From positions 1 to 64,000 of the forward strand of contig DASPXV010000041.1 in NCBI GenBank assembly GCA_035637115.1: 64,000 bases of DNA, written 5' to 3'. Source of the DNA: JAICSD01 sp035637115 (lineage in GTDB: Bacteria > Acidobacteriota > Vicinamibacteria > Vicinamibacterales > 2-12-FULL-66-21). Of the stretch, positions 26,617-35,134 are shown one piece after another. The translations under genes and the position numbers were made by a program. The notes under the pieces were generated by a model. It was given only the letters and a program-made list of their open reading frames with translations, did not search any database and was not told where the DNA came from. The number at the start of each line of letters is the position of its first letter. The stretch's first letter is position 1.

Positions 26617-28287
26617 ATGCCGCAGTTCATCTACACCATGAAGGGGCTCGGGAAGGTCTATCCTCCCGACCACGTCGTCCTCAAAGATATCTGGCTGTCG
26701 TTTCTGCCCGGCGCGAAGATTGGCGTGCTTGGGTTGAACGGGGCGGGGAAGAGCTCGGTCCTCAAGATCATGGCCGGCGAAGACAAGAGCTTCGTCGGCG
26801 AGGCGTGGCCCGCCGAGGGGATCAGTATCGGCATGCTTCACCAGGAGCCGAAGCTCGATCCGAACAAGACCGTCCTCGGCAACGTCGAGGAAGGGGTTGC
26901 CGAGATCAAGGCGCTGCTCACCCGCTACGACGAGATCAACGCGACGTTCGGCGAAGAGATGTCTCCCGAGGAAATGGACAAGATCCTCGAGGAACAGGCG
27001 AAGGTGCAGGACAAGATCGAGGCGGCGAATGCCTGGGATCTCGACTCGCGTCTGGAGCTGGCCATGGACGCGCTGCGGCTGCCGCCGGGTGATGCCGACG
27101 TCAAGACGCTTTCGGGCGGCGAGCGCCGCCGCGTCGCGTTATGCCGGCTGCTGCTGAAGTCACCAGACCTGCTGCTTCTCGATGAGCCGACCAACCACCT
27201 CGATGCGGAATCGGTGGCATGGCTCGAACGCTTCCTCAAGGACTACCTCGGCACCGTTGTCGCAGTCACGCACGACCGCTACTTCCTCGACAACGTCGCC
27301 GGCTGGATTCTCGAGCTCGATCGCGCGTCAGGGATTCCATGGGAAGGCAACTACTCTTCGTGGCTCGAACAGAAGCAGAACCGCCTCGCCCAGGAAGAGA
27401 AGGCCGAGAGCAAGCGGCAGCGGACGCTCGAGCGCGAGCTGGAATGGATCCGCATGTCGCCGCGCGCGCGGCAGGCGAAGGGCAAGGCGCGCGTGAATCA
27501 CTACGAAGATCTGCTCAAGGAAGAGGGCGCGAAAAAGATCGAATCGATCGAGATCTACATTCCGCCGGGTCCTCGCCTTGGCGACATCGTGGTCGAGGCG
27601 CGCAACCTGAAGAAAGGCTACGGCGACACGCTGCTGATGGACGATGTGAACTTCACGCTTCCGCGCGGCGGCATCGTGGGCGTCATCGGGCCGAACGGCG
27701 CGGGTAAGACGACGCTGTTCCGGATGATCACCGGAAAGGAACAGCCGGATGGCGGCACGCTGCGCCTGGGCGAGACGGTAAAGGTTGGTTACGTCGATCA
27801 GGCGCGCGAGCTCGAACCGGAGAAGTCGGTGTTCGAAGAGATCACCGGCGGCGGTGACGAAGTGGAGCTCGGGAAGCGGACCGTCGCGTCGCGCGCGTAC
27901 GTCTCATGGTTCAACTTCAAGGGACGCGATCAGCAGCGCAAGGTCGGACAGCTCTCCGGCGGCGAGCGCAACCGCGTGCACCTTGCGAAGCTCTTGAAAG
28001 GCGGGGCGAACCTGCTGCTCCTCGACGAGCCCACGAACGATCTCGATGTCGACACGCTGCGCGCGCTCGAAGAGGCGCTGCTGAACTTCGGCGGATGCGC
28101 CGTGGTCATCAGCCACGACCGCTGGTTCCTCGACCGGATCGCGACGCACATGCTGGCATTCGAAGGGGACAGCAAGGTGGTCTGGTTCGAAGGGAATTAC
28201 CAGGACTACGAAGCCGATCGCCATCGACGGCTCGGCGCCGAAGCGGACCAGCCGCACCGCATCAAGTATCGAAAACTCACGCGCTGA
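26617..28287 (+). CDS. ettA: ABC-F translation factor EttA
   Basis: A 556-residue twin-ATPase protein without membrane segments. First cassette: Walker A GLNGAGKSS (about 38-46), signature LSGGERRRVA, Walker B LLLLDEPTNHLD. A charged linker (about 240-315) includes the PtIM arm. Second cassette: GPNGAGKTT and LSGGERNRVHLA. The length, the YTMKGLGKVYPP start and the arm segment match EttA, which binds the ribosomal E-site and gates the first peptide bond according to ATP/ADP ratio. The start at ATG 26617 follows TTGAGCTT, a weak ribosome site, directly behind the 52-bp repeat array. Confidence 0.96.
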   Translation: MPQFIYTMKGLGKVYPPDHVVLKDIWLSFLPGAKIGVLGLNGAGKSSVLKIMAGEDKSFVGEAWPAEGISIGMLHQEPKLDPNKTVLGNVEEGVAEIKALLTRYDEINATFGEEMSPEEMDKILEEQAKVQDKIEAANAWDLDSRLELAMDALRLPPGDADVKTLSGGERRRVALCRLLLKSPDLLLLDEPTNHLDAESVAWLERFLKDYLGTVVAVTHDRYFLDNVAGWILELDRASGIPWEGNYSSWLEQKQNRLAQEEKAESKRQRTLERELEWIRMSPRARQAKGKARVNHYEDLLKEEGAKKIESIEIYIPPGPRLGDIVVEARNLKKGYGDTLLMDDVNFTLPRGGIVGVIGPNGAGKTTLFRMITGKEQPDGGTLRLGETVKVGYVDQARELEPEKSVFEEITGGGDEVELGKRTVASRAYVSWFNFKGRDQQRKVGQLSGGERNRVHLAKLLKGGANLLLLDEPTNDLDVDTLRALEEALLNFGGCAVVISHDRWFLDRIATHMLAFEGDSKVVWFEGNYQDYEADRHRRLGAEADQPHRIKYRKLTR

Positions 28288-28464
28288 TGGGTGGCGCACC
28301 GCTTGCAGCCCAGCTCGCCAGCGGGGTTCGGTGGTGCCGCAAGTGGTGACAGGAAGGCCGCTTAGCGAATCGCATCGCTGGCGGCGCCTCTCCGGACCCG
28401 CGCCAAAGTCACTTTTAGACTGTCGAAAAATGGCAAGAGTGCCGAAAAGTGTCCCAGGTGGGCC

Positions 28465-29016
28465 ATGCCTGTAGATAAAGCGCCCTCGTCGACGGGTGAG
28501 TCCGGCTTCACGCTGATCGACTTGCTGTTCACTGCATCGTTGATCTGTACGATCGCCACGATGGCGCTGCCGTCACTGCTGCGCGCGCGCGGCGTCGCGC
28601 AGTCGGCCTCCGCCATCGCTACGCTCCGCGTCATCAACAGCGCGCAATTGAGTTTCGCGGTCACGTGCGGGTCGGGGTTCTACGCCCCCTCGTACACAAC
28701 GCTTGGCGTCGCGCCGCCGACGGCGGTCACCGCGTTCCTGCCCCCCGAGCTCACCACCGGCGCATCGTTTTTGAAGCAGGGATATTCCTATTCGATGACC
28801 GGCACTGCGCTGTCGGGGGCGCCGGCCAGCTGCAACGGGCTCGCGCCAGGAGAAGCCGCGCCGGGTTACGCAGCCTTCGCGGATCCGCTCGATGCCGTCG
28901 GCAATCCGCACTTCTATGCGACCAACGCGGACGGCACCATCTATCAGCACAGCGCGACGATGAATGGCTCGATGCCCGAGTCGGGCCCGCCGAGCATCGG
29001 CGCCCCGGTCAAGTAA
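28465..29016 (+). CDS. Type IV prepilin-like protein
   Basis: A 183-residue prepilin or pseudopilin. A short basic leader ends at G14, followed by F15TLIDLLFTASL: the prepilin peptidase site G/F and a hydrophobic helix (15-38). The normally conserved Glu at mature position 5 is Asp (D19). The C-terminal part is a globular domain with two Cys (in AVTCGSG and PASCNG) and a Gly/Tyr-rich GYSYSMTGTALSG stretch, as in the acidobacterial pilin-like proteins. No pilus assembly genes are nearby. The start at ATG 28465 is supported by the leader. It lies 42 bp upstream of the M14 peptidase gene. Confidence 0.85.
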   Translation: MPVDKAPSSTGESGFTLIDLLFTASLICTIATMALPSLLRARGVAQSASAIATLRVINSAQLSFAVTCGSGFYAPSYTTLGVAPPTAVTAFLPPELTTGASFLKQGYSYSMTGTALSGAPASCNGLAPGEAAPGYAAFADPLDAVGNPHFYATNADGTIYQHSATMNGSMPESGPPSIGAPVK

Positions 29017-29058
29017 TCCCAATCTGATAACGTATGGGGCCTCCGGAGGGAGGCACTC

Positions 29059-31911
29059 ATGCTTATACGCCACTATCGCGCGCTGACGCTTGTCGCCGCG
29101 CTGTTCACCATTGCCGCGTCGACCACCACCGCGCAGTCCAAGGCCCCGGCGGTCACCAGTCCGAAACAGTTCTTCGGCTTCAACATCGGCGACGACTATC
29201 AGCTCGCCACCTACGACCAGTTCATGGGCTACTGGAAGAAGCTCGACCAGGAGTCGAACCGGATGCAGGTGATCGAGATCGGCAAGAGCGAGGAGGGACG
29301 TCCTCAACTCGCCGCCATCGTCACCGCGCCCGAGAACTTTGCGAAGCTCGATCGGTACAAGCAGATCGCGCAGCAGCTGCACGGCGCGCGCGGCATCAGC
29401 GAGACACAGGCGCGAGCGCTGGCGAAGGAAGGCAAAGCGGTCGTCTGGATCGACGGCGGCCTGCACGCGACCGAGGTCGTCGGCACGCACCAGCTGATCG
29501 AGACGGTCTATCAACTCGTCAGCCGCAATGACGAGGAAACGAACCGGATCCTGCGCGACGTGATCATCATCGCCGTCCACGCGAATCCGGACGGTATGCA
29601 GATGGTGTCGAAGTGCTACATGCAGAGCGCCGATCCGATGCAGCGCCGCACCTGCAGCCCGCGCCTCTATAACAAGTACGCAGGGCACGACGACAACCGC
29701 GACTTGTACATGTCGAACCTGAAGGAATCCCAGAACATGAACAAGTTGATGTACTGGGAATGGCTGCCGCAGATCATGTACAACCATCACCAGGCCGGCC
29801 CGGCCGGCACGGTAATCTTTTCCCCTCCGTTCCGCGATCCATTCAACTACAACTTCGATCCGATGATCGTGACCGGCCTCGACATGGTTGGCGCGCACAT
29901 GCACCATCGCTTTCTGCAGGAAGGGAAACCGGGCTTCACGATGCGCTCGGGATCCTCGTACTCGACGTGGTGGAATGGCGGCCTGCGGACGACTGCATAC
30001 TTCCAGAACATCATCGGGCTGCTCACGGAGATCATCGGCAACCCGACGCCGATGCAGATTCCGCCGACGCAGGGCATGATCCTGCCGCGCGCCGACTTGC
30101 CGGCGCCGATCGAGCCGCAGGAGTGGCACTTCCGCCAGTCGATCGACTATTCGGTGACGGCGAACTACGCGGTGCTCGACCTCGCATCGCGCTACAAGGA
30201 CCAGTTCCTCTACAACATCTACAAGATGGGATCGAACCAGATCGAGCGCGGCTCGAAGGACCACTGGACGATTTCCAATGAAGACATGGCGCGCCTGCAG
30301 GCGGCGCTCCCGGCCGCGCCGCCGGCGGCGGCCGTGCCGGGTCCGGGCGGCGGCCGTGGCGGCCGCGGCGGCCTGCCCCTGACGACGTATAACTCGGTCC
30401 TGAAGGACCCGTCGCGGCGCGATCCGCGCGCCTTCATCATTACCGCCGACCAGCCGGACTTCCCGACGGCGACGAGGTTCATCAACGCGCTGCGCTACAT
30501 CGGTGTCGAAGTGCAGCAGGTGACCGCGCCGCTCACGGCAAACGGCAAGAGCTATCCGGTCGGTTCCTACGTCGTGAAAGCCGCGCAGGCCGGCCGCGCG
30601 CACGTGCTCGACATGTTCGAGCCGCAGGATCATCCGAACGACATGGACGAGCGTGGGATCCCGCGGCGTCCGTATGACAACGCCGGCTGGACCCTGGCCT
30701 ACCAGATGGGCGTGAAATTCGATCGCGTGTGGGACGACGTCAACGGGCAGTTCAAACAGGTGGAAGGCCTCGCGTCGCCGCTGCCCGGAAAGATCAACGG
30801 CACCGCCACGGCGGGGTACCTGATCTCGCCGGCGATCAACGATGGGTTCACCATCGCGAACCGCGTGCTCAAGGCGAACGGCGAGGTCTATCGCCTCGGC
30901 GCAGCGATGACGGCGAACGGGAAAACATATCCCGCGGGCTCGCTTTACGTCGCGGTGAGCGCGGCGAGCACGCCTGTCGTGCAGAAGGGGGCGCAGGAGC
31001 TTGGCGTCAACGTCGACGGCACCAGCAGCCGTCCCGATGCCGCCGCGATCAGGATTGCCACGCAGCGCATCGCTCTGTGGGACACGGCCACCGGCTCGAT
31101 GCCGTCCGGCTGGACGCGTTTCCTGCTCGAACGCTTCGAGTTTCCGTTCACCGTGGTCTGCGGCGCCGGGTTCGATGACACGGCGCTCCGCTCCAAGTAC
31201 GACGTGATCGTCATGCCGTCCGGCGCTGCGTTCCGCCCGGGCGGCGGCGGGCGCGGGGGCGGCGGTGGCGAAGAAGCGGCGCCGGCGACTGCGGCAGGCC
31301 GCGGCGGCCAGCCGTCAGATCCCGATCTGCGCAACCTGTGCGGCGTCTCGACGGGGACGGGCACCGGCGCGACGGCCGAGGCGAATGTGAAGAAGTTCGT
31401 CGAAGTGGGTGGGGTCGTCATTGCCGCGGGATCGTCTGCGCGCGGGATTGCCGACGTCCTCGATCTGCCGGTCAGCGATTACCTGATCGAGCGCGAGCCA
31501 GGACAGCACGATCGCCCCCTGAACTCGGACAAGTTCTACGTTCCCGGATCGATCCTGCGCGTCGCCGTCGATCCAGGCGCGCCGTCGGCCGCGGGCGCCG
31601 CGGACCACATCGACGTGTTTTTCAATAACGACCCGGTGTTCCGGCTCGCGCCGAACGCGGTCGCGCGCGGCATCCGCCCGGTCATGTGGTTCGACTCCGA
31701 CAAGCCGCTGCGCAGCGGATGGGCATGGGGACAGAACTATCTCGAGGGAGGCACGACCGCGTTCGAGGCGACCGTGGGCAAGGGAAAGGTCTACGCGTTC
31801 GGACCGGAGATTACGTTCCGCGCGCAGCCGCACGGCACGTTCAAGTTCCTGTTCAACGCGATCACTCTGGCCGGCCAACCTGCAGCCGGCCGGCCAGGGA
31901 CCAACCAGTAA
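29059..31911 (+). CDS. Secreted M14-family zinc carboxypeptidase
   Basis: A 950-residue exported enzyme. The signal peptide covers residues 1-25. The M14 catalytic domain begins near residue 35, with the zinc motif H136-A-T-E139 and a later NPDGMQ segment (substrate/zinc region). The second half is a large C-terminal region with Gly-rich low-complexity inserts (GPGGGRGGRGG near 430; GGGGRGGGGG near 730) and a GAT-like fold near the end. Such long M14 proteins are abundant in Acidobacteriota and digest peptides outside the cell. GGAGGGAG lies 8-10 nt before ATG 29059. Its stop abuts the convergent histone-like gene. Confidence 0.92.
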   Translation: MLIRHYRALTLVAALFTIAASTTTAQSKAPAVTSPKQFFGFNIGDDYQLATYDQFMGYWKKLDQESNRMQVIEIGKSEEGRPQLAAIVTAPENFAKLDRYKQIAQQLHGARGISETQARALAKEGKAVVWIDGGLHATEVVGTHQLIETVYQLVSRNDEETNRILRDVIIIAVHANPDGMQMVSKCYMQSADPMQRRTCSPRLYNKYAGHDDNRDLYMSNLKESQNMNKLMYWEWLPQIMYNHHQAGPAGTVIFSPPFRDPFNYNFDPMIVTGLDMVGAHMHHRFLQEGKPGFTMRSGSSYSTWWNGGLRTTAYFQNIIGLLTEIIGNPTPMQIPPTQGMILPRADLPAPIEPQEWHFRQSIDYSVTANYAVLDLASRYKDQFLYNIYKMGSNQIERGSKDHWTISNEDMARLQAALPAAPPAAAVPGPGGGRGGRGGLPLTTYNSVLKDPSRRDPRAFIITADQPDFPTATRFINALRYIGVEVQQVTAPLTANGKSYPVGSYVVKAAQAGRAHVLDMFEPQDHPNDMDERGIPRRPYDNAGWTLAYQMGVKFDRVWDDVNGQFKQVEGLASPLPGKINGTATAGYLISPAINDGFTIANRVLKANGEVYRLGAAMTANGKTYPAGSLYVAVSAASTPVVQKGAQELGVNVDGTSSRPDAAAIRIATQRIALWDTATGSMPSGWTRFLLERFEFPFTVVCGAGFDDTALRSKYDVIVMPSGAAFRPGGGGRGGGGGEEAAPATAAGRGGQPSDPDLRNLCGVSTGTGTGATAEANVKKFVEVGGVVIAAGSSARGIADVLDLPVSDYLIEREPGQHDRPLNSDKFYVPGSILRVAVDPGAPSAAGAADHIDVFFNNDPVFRLAPNAVARGIRPVMWFDSDKPLRSGWAWGQNYLEGGTTAFEATVGKGKVYAFGPEITFRAQPHGTFKFLFNAITLAGQPAAGRPGTNQ

Positions 31912-32277
31912 CTATTTCTTCTTGCGACCGCCCGCGGCTTTCTTTTTGCCGCGGGTGGTCGATCTCGACGCCTTTCGCGCCTTCACGACCGGCTTCTTTT
32001 TCCTCGCGGTAGCCTTCGTCGCGCGGCGCGCGGCGACTTTGGGCATCCGACGCGCGCTCTTTACAACCCGCTTCGCGGTCCGTTTGACGGCGCGCCGTGC
32101 CGGCGCGGTGACGCGTTCCGCGGCAGCCCCCGCGGACTGCGCGGCCGACGCCGTCGTCGACGCGGCCGTGCCCGCAGCCTGCGATACCGTGTTCGCTGCG
32201 GAGCCGAGTGCTGATCCAACCATCTCCGCGGACTTCGTCAGCACGTCGTCGCCCTGCTGATCCCGTTCATCTGCCAT
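31912..32277 (-). CDS. Lys/Ala-rich histone H1-like basic protein
   Basis: A 121-residue protein. The first 55 residues are acidic to neutral and Ala/Ser-rich (SAANTVSQAAGTAASTTASAA). The rest is a basic tail with AKRVVKSARR, KATARKKKP and TRGKKKAAGGRKKK segments. Composition and order resemble bacterial histone H1-like and AlgP-type tails, which bind DNA non-specifically. A role in nucleoid compaction is inferred. GGGGAGGACTT gives a strong ribosome site before ATG 32277. The gene ends directly against the M14 peptidase stop (31911/31912). Confidence 0.72.
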   Translation of the reverse strand: MADERDQQGDDVLTKSAEMVGSALGSAANTVSQAAGTAASTTASAAQSAGAAAERVTAPARRAVKRTAKRVVKSARRMPKVAARRATKATARKKKPVVKARKASRSTTRGKKKAAGGRKKK

Positions 32278-32313
32278 AAGTCCTCCCCGGACAATGAGAC
32301 GGCGAATGATACC

Positions 32314-32583
32314 TTGAGAGCCGTGGTTTACGAGTACGCGCCCGAAGCCCTGGAGGTGCTGGCGGGGCACGGGTTCTGTCCAGGTTCGAACACGCCCCCG
32401 GCACTCGTCAGGGAGGCCCTGAGCGACCTCTATCGCTTCGAAATCCGCCGTTTGAAGCGCCGGCTCCTCGCCGGCGAGTTCCCGAAAGAGCACTATATCG
32501 ACTACGTGCTCGAACTTCGCAAACAATACTGGCTGTTGTCTATTCCGGTGGATCAATGGACCAGGACCCATGAAGGACTTTGA
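32314..32583 (+). CDS. Small conserved-looking protein ahead of the HerA-like ATPase
   Basis: An 89-residue protein (from TTG 32314; GTG 32323 would give 86 residues). I do not recognise a named family. It is soluble, with an N-terminal YEYAPEALEVLAGHGFCP and a helical, basic centre (REALSDLYRFEIRRLKRRLLAGEF), ending in a WLLSIPVDQW segment. Its last 14 bp overlap the start of the ATPase gene, so translation is coupled and the two products probably act together. The lack of an upstream ATG leaves the start uncertain. Confidence 0.6.
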   Translation: MRAVVYEYAPEALEVLAGHGFCPGSNTPPALVREALSDLYRFEIRRLKRRLLAGEFPKEHYIDYVLELRKQYWLLSIPVDQWTRTHEGL

Positions 32584-34966
32584 GAAGCTCGGCGTGTTCT
32601 ACCTGGGTCGCGAGAGCGACCCGTCCGGGAACAGCCTTGGCGATCTGGTGCTGTACGACTCGCGTCACCTGGTGACGCACGCGGTCTGCGTGGGCATGAC
32701 CGGCAGCGGGAAGACCGGTCTGTGCCTGTCGCTGATCGAGGAGGCGGCGATCGACGGCGTGCCGACGATCGCAATCGATCCGAAAGGGGACCTCTCGAAC
32801 CTGCTCCTTACATTCCCGCGGCTCGCGCCGGAAGATTTCCGCCCGTGGATCGACGAAGACGAGGCGCGGCGCGCGGGCGTGGCGCCCGATACGTACGCGG
32901 CCCAGCAGGCGGAAACATGGAGGAAGGGGCTCGCCGAGTGGGGCCAGGACGGCGCGCGGATCGAGCGGCTGCGCGCTGCGGCGGACTTCGCGATCTACAC
33001 GCCTGGCAGCCGCGCGGGACGGCCGCTGTCGATCCTCTCGTCGTTCGCCGCTCCGGCCGACGCGATCCGCGACGACGCCGAAGCGCTGGCGGACCGCGCG
33101 TCCACTACGGCGATGGGCGTCCTGACGCTTGCGGGTGTCGATGCGGAAACGGGTGGCCGGGAGCACACGTTCCTGTCGACGCTGCTCGCGTCGGCGTGGA
33201 CGAGGGGACGCGATCTCGATCTCGCCGCCGTCATCGAGGGTGTGCAGGTGCCGCCGTTTCAGAAGATCGGGGTCCTCGACGTCGATGCATTCTATCCGTC
33301 AAAGGACCGCTTCACGCTCGCGACGAAGCTGAATTCGATGCTCGCCTCGCCCGGGTTCGAGCAGTGGCTGGCCGGGGAGCCGCTCGACGCGGGACGCCTG
33401 CTCTACGGGCCGAAGGGGAAGCCGCGCGTTTCGATCGTCTCGATCGCCCATCTCGACGACTCGCGGCGCATGTTCTTCGTCTCGCTGCTGCTGAACGAGA
33501 TCGTCGGATGGATGCGACGGCAGAGCGGCACGAGCAGCCTGCGGGCGATCGTCTACATGGACGAAATCGCCGGCTACTTTCCGCCGGTGGCGAATCCGCC
33601 GTCGAAGCCGCCGCTGCTGACGCTGTTGAAGCAGGCGCGCGCTTTCGGCGTCGGCATCGTGCTGGCAACGCAGAACACGGTGGACCTCGATTACAAGGGG
33701 CTTGGAAACGCCGGCACATGGTTTCTCGGACGATTGCAGACCGAACGCGACAAGGCGCGCGTGATCGACGGACTCGAAGGAGCGGCCGCAGGAGGCCTGG
33801 ATCGCGACGCCGCCGACAAGACGCTGTCCGCGCTCGGCAAGCGCGTGTTCCTGCTCCACGACGTGCACGCCGGACCGCCGATCACATTCCAGAGCCGCTG
33901 GGCGATGTCCTACCTGCGCGGGCCGCTGTCGAGGGATCAGATTCGAATGCTGACCTCCTCGATTTCCGAACTGGACGCGGACGTCCGCACGGTGCTTCCG
34001 CCGCAGTCGCGAAGCGGTCCGCGCGAAGCGTCGCCGAAGCCGCTCGTCAGCGCCCGCGGCGAAGGCGGGCCGGTTCTGGCGCCGGGCATCCAGCAGTACT
34101 TCGTTCCGACGACTGATGCCAATCCGGCCTATGAGCCCGTCGCGCTCGGCGTCGCGAAGGTGACGTTCGCCGATCCGAAACTGAAAATCAGCGAGACGCG
34201 GGATGTCGTCGCGATCGCGCCGATCGGGAGTGGGGCCGTTCCCGTCGATTGGGCGCAGGCGGAGGTTCTGGATATCGCGCCGGGAGAACTGGGGACGACC
34301 GCCGTCGATGGGGCGACGTTCGAACCGCTGCCAAAGGCGGCGGCGTTGCCGAAGAGTTATTCCGCCTGGCAGAAATCGTTCGCGTCGTGGATCGCGACGT
34401 CACAGACGCTGGATCTGCACCGGCACGCGGGGCTCAAGATCACGTCGGCCTCGGGGGAGTCGGAACGGGACTTCCGGATCCGGGTGCAGAACGCGCAGCG
34501 GGAAGCGCGCGACGCCGAGGTCGAAGAAGTGCGGCGGAAATTTGCCGAGAAGCGCGCGCGGCTCGAAGAGAAGCTGCGCCGGGCCGAACAGGGAGTGCAG
34601 CGCGAGTCCGAGCAGTCGTCGCACGCGAATCTGCAGACGGCCGTCTCGGTCGGCGCCACGATTTTCGGCGCATTGCTCGGGCGGAAGTCGTTCAGCACCG
34701 GCACGCTCGGGCGTGCGACGACGGCGGCGCGCGGGCTCGGACGCGCGTCGAAGGAGCACGCGGATATCAAGCGCGCGCAGGAGAACGTCGACGTCGCGAA
34801 GAAAGCGCTCGAGGATCTCGACGCGAAAATTGCGGAAGAGACCGCCGGGATCGCCGCGCGGTTCGATGCCGATGCCTCCAGGATCGAGGCCGCGGCGCTG
34901 GCGCCGAAGCGCGGCGGCGTCCTGGTGCAATTCGTTGCGCTTGGATGGCGCCCGTCGACTCGCTAG
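32570..34966 (+). CDS. HerA/VirD4-like P-loop ATPase with coiled-coil tail
   Basis: A 798-residue protein. Walker A is VGMTGSGKTGL (about residues 42-52) and a DPKGDLSNL segment follows near 70. Walker B/sensor segments are AIVYMDEIAGYFPP (about 325) and LATQNTVDLDYKGLGN (about 365), as in HerA/FtsK-type DNA translocases and DUF853/DUF87 ATPases. Residues 630-760 form a long charged coiled coil split by a small hydrophobic Ala/Gly/Val stretch (TAVSVGATIFGALLG). Likely a hexameric motor, substrate unknown. The stop codon TAG is the first three bases of a MITE copy, so the original C-terminus may have been cut. Confidence 0.8.
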   Translation: MKDFEKLGVFYLGRESDPSGNSLGDLVLYDSRHLVTHAVCVGMTGSGKTGLCLSLIEEAAIDGVPTIAIDPKGDLSNLLLTFPRLAPEDFRPWIDEDEARRAGVAPDTYAAQQAETWRKGLAEWGQDGARIERLRAAADFAIYTPGSRAGRPLSILSSFAAPADAIRDDAEALADRASTTAMGVLTLAGVDAETGGREHTFLSTLLASAWTRGRDLDLAAVIEGVQVPPFQKIGVLDVDAFYPSKDRFTLATKLNSMLASPGFEQWLAGEPLDAGRLLYGPKGKPRVSIVSIAHLDDSRRMFFVSLLLNEIVGWMRRQSGTSSLRAIVYMDEIAGYFPPVANPPSKPPLLTLLKQARAFGVGIVLATQNTVDLDYKGLGNAGTWFLGRLQTERDKARVIDGLEGAAAGGLDRDAADKTLSALGKRVFLLHDVHAGPPITFQSRWAMSYLRGPLSRDQIRMLTSSISELDADVRTVLPPQSRSGPREASPKPLVSARGEGGPVLAPGIQQYFVPTTDANPAYEPVALGVAKVTFADPKLKISETRDVVAIAPIGSGAVPVDWAQAEVLDIAPGELGTTAVDGATFEPLPKAAALPKSYSAWQKSFASWIATSQTLDLHRHAGLKITSASGESERDFRIRVQNAQREARDAEVEEVRRKFAEKRARLEEKLRRAEQGVQRESEQSSHANLQTAVSVGATIFGALLGRKSFSTGTLGRATTAARGLGRASKEHADIKRAQENVDVAKKALEDLDAKIAEETAGIAARFDADASRIEAAALAPKRGGVLVQFVALGWRPSTR

Positions 34967-35126
34967 TGTCCCGTCCCAGTGGTTCGCGGCATAATTCCCG
35001 GGCGGGGCATCCCGCCTCGCGGCGTTGCTCCTCGCTCAGATACTCCCGGTATCCTCGCTCGTCGCGCCTTGCGATCCGGGCGCCGCGCCCGGGACTTATC
35101 CCACGATCCACTGGGACGGGACACTA
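34964..35126. mobile_element. MITE copy 1 (about 163 bp)
   Basis: A short non-coding element with perfect terminal inverted repeats that start TAGTGTCCCGTCCCAGTGG and end with the complement. The repeat extends 22 bp if the flanking CGC/GCG is counted. A second copy lies at 50966-51129. There is no transposase. The terminal TA may be the duplicated target, as with IS630/Tc1-type transposons. The left end supplies the TAG stop of the ATPase gene and the right end lies 8 bp from the kinase-like lipoprotein stop. Confidence 0.9.
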
Positions 35127-35134
35127 GCGCTCGC

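Noticed and set aside
34964..35126. Insertion sequence or att site
   Set aside because: No transposase or integrase; size and ends fit a MITE.
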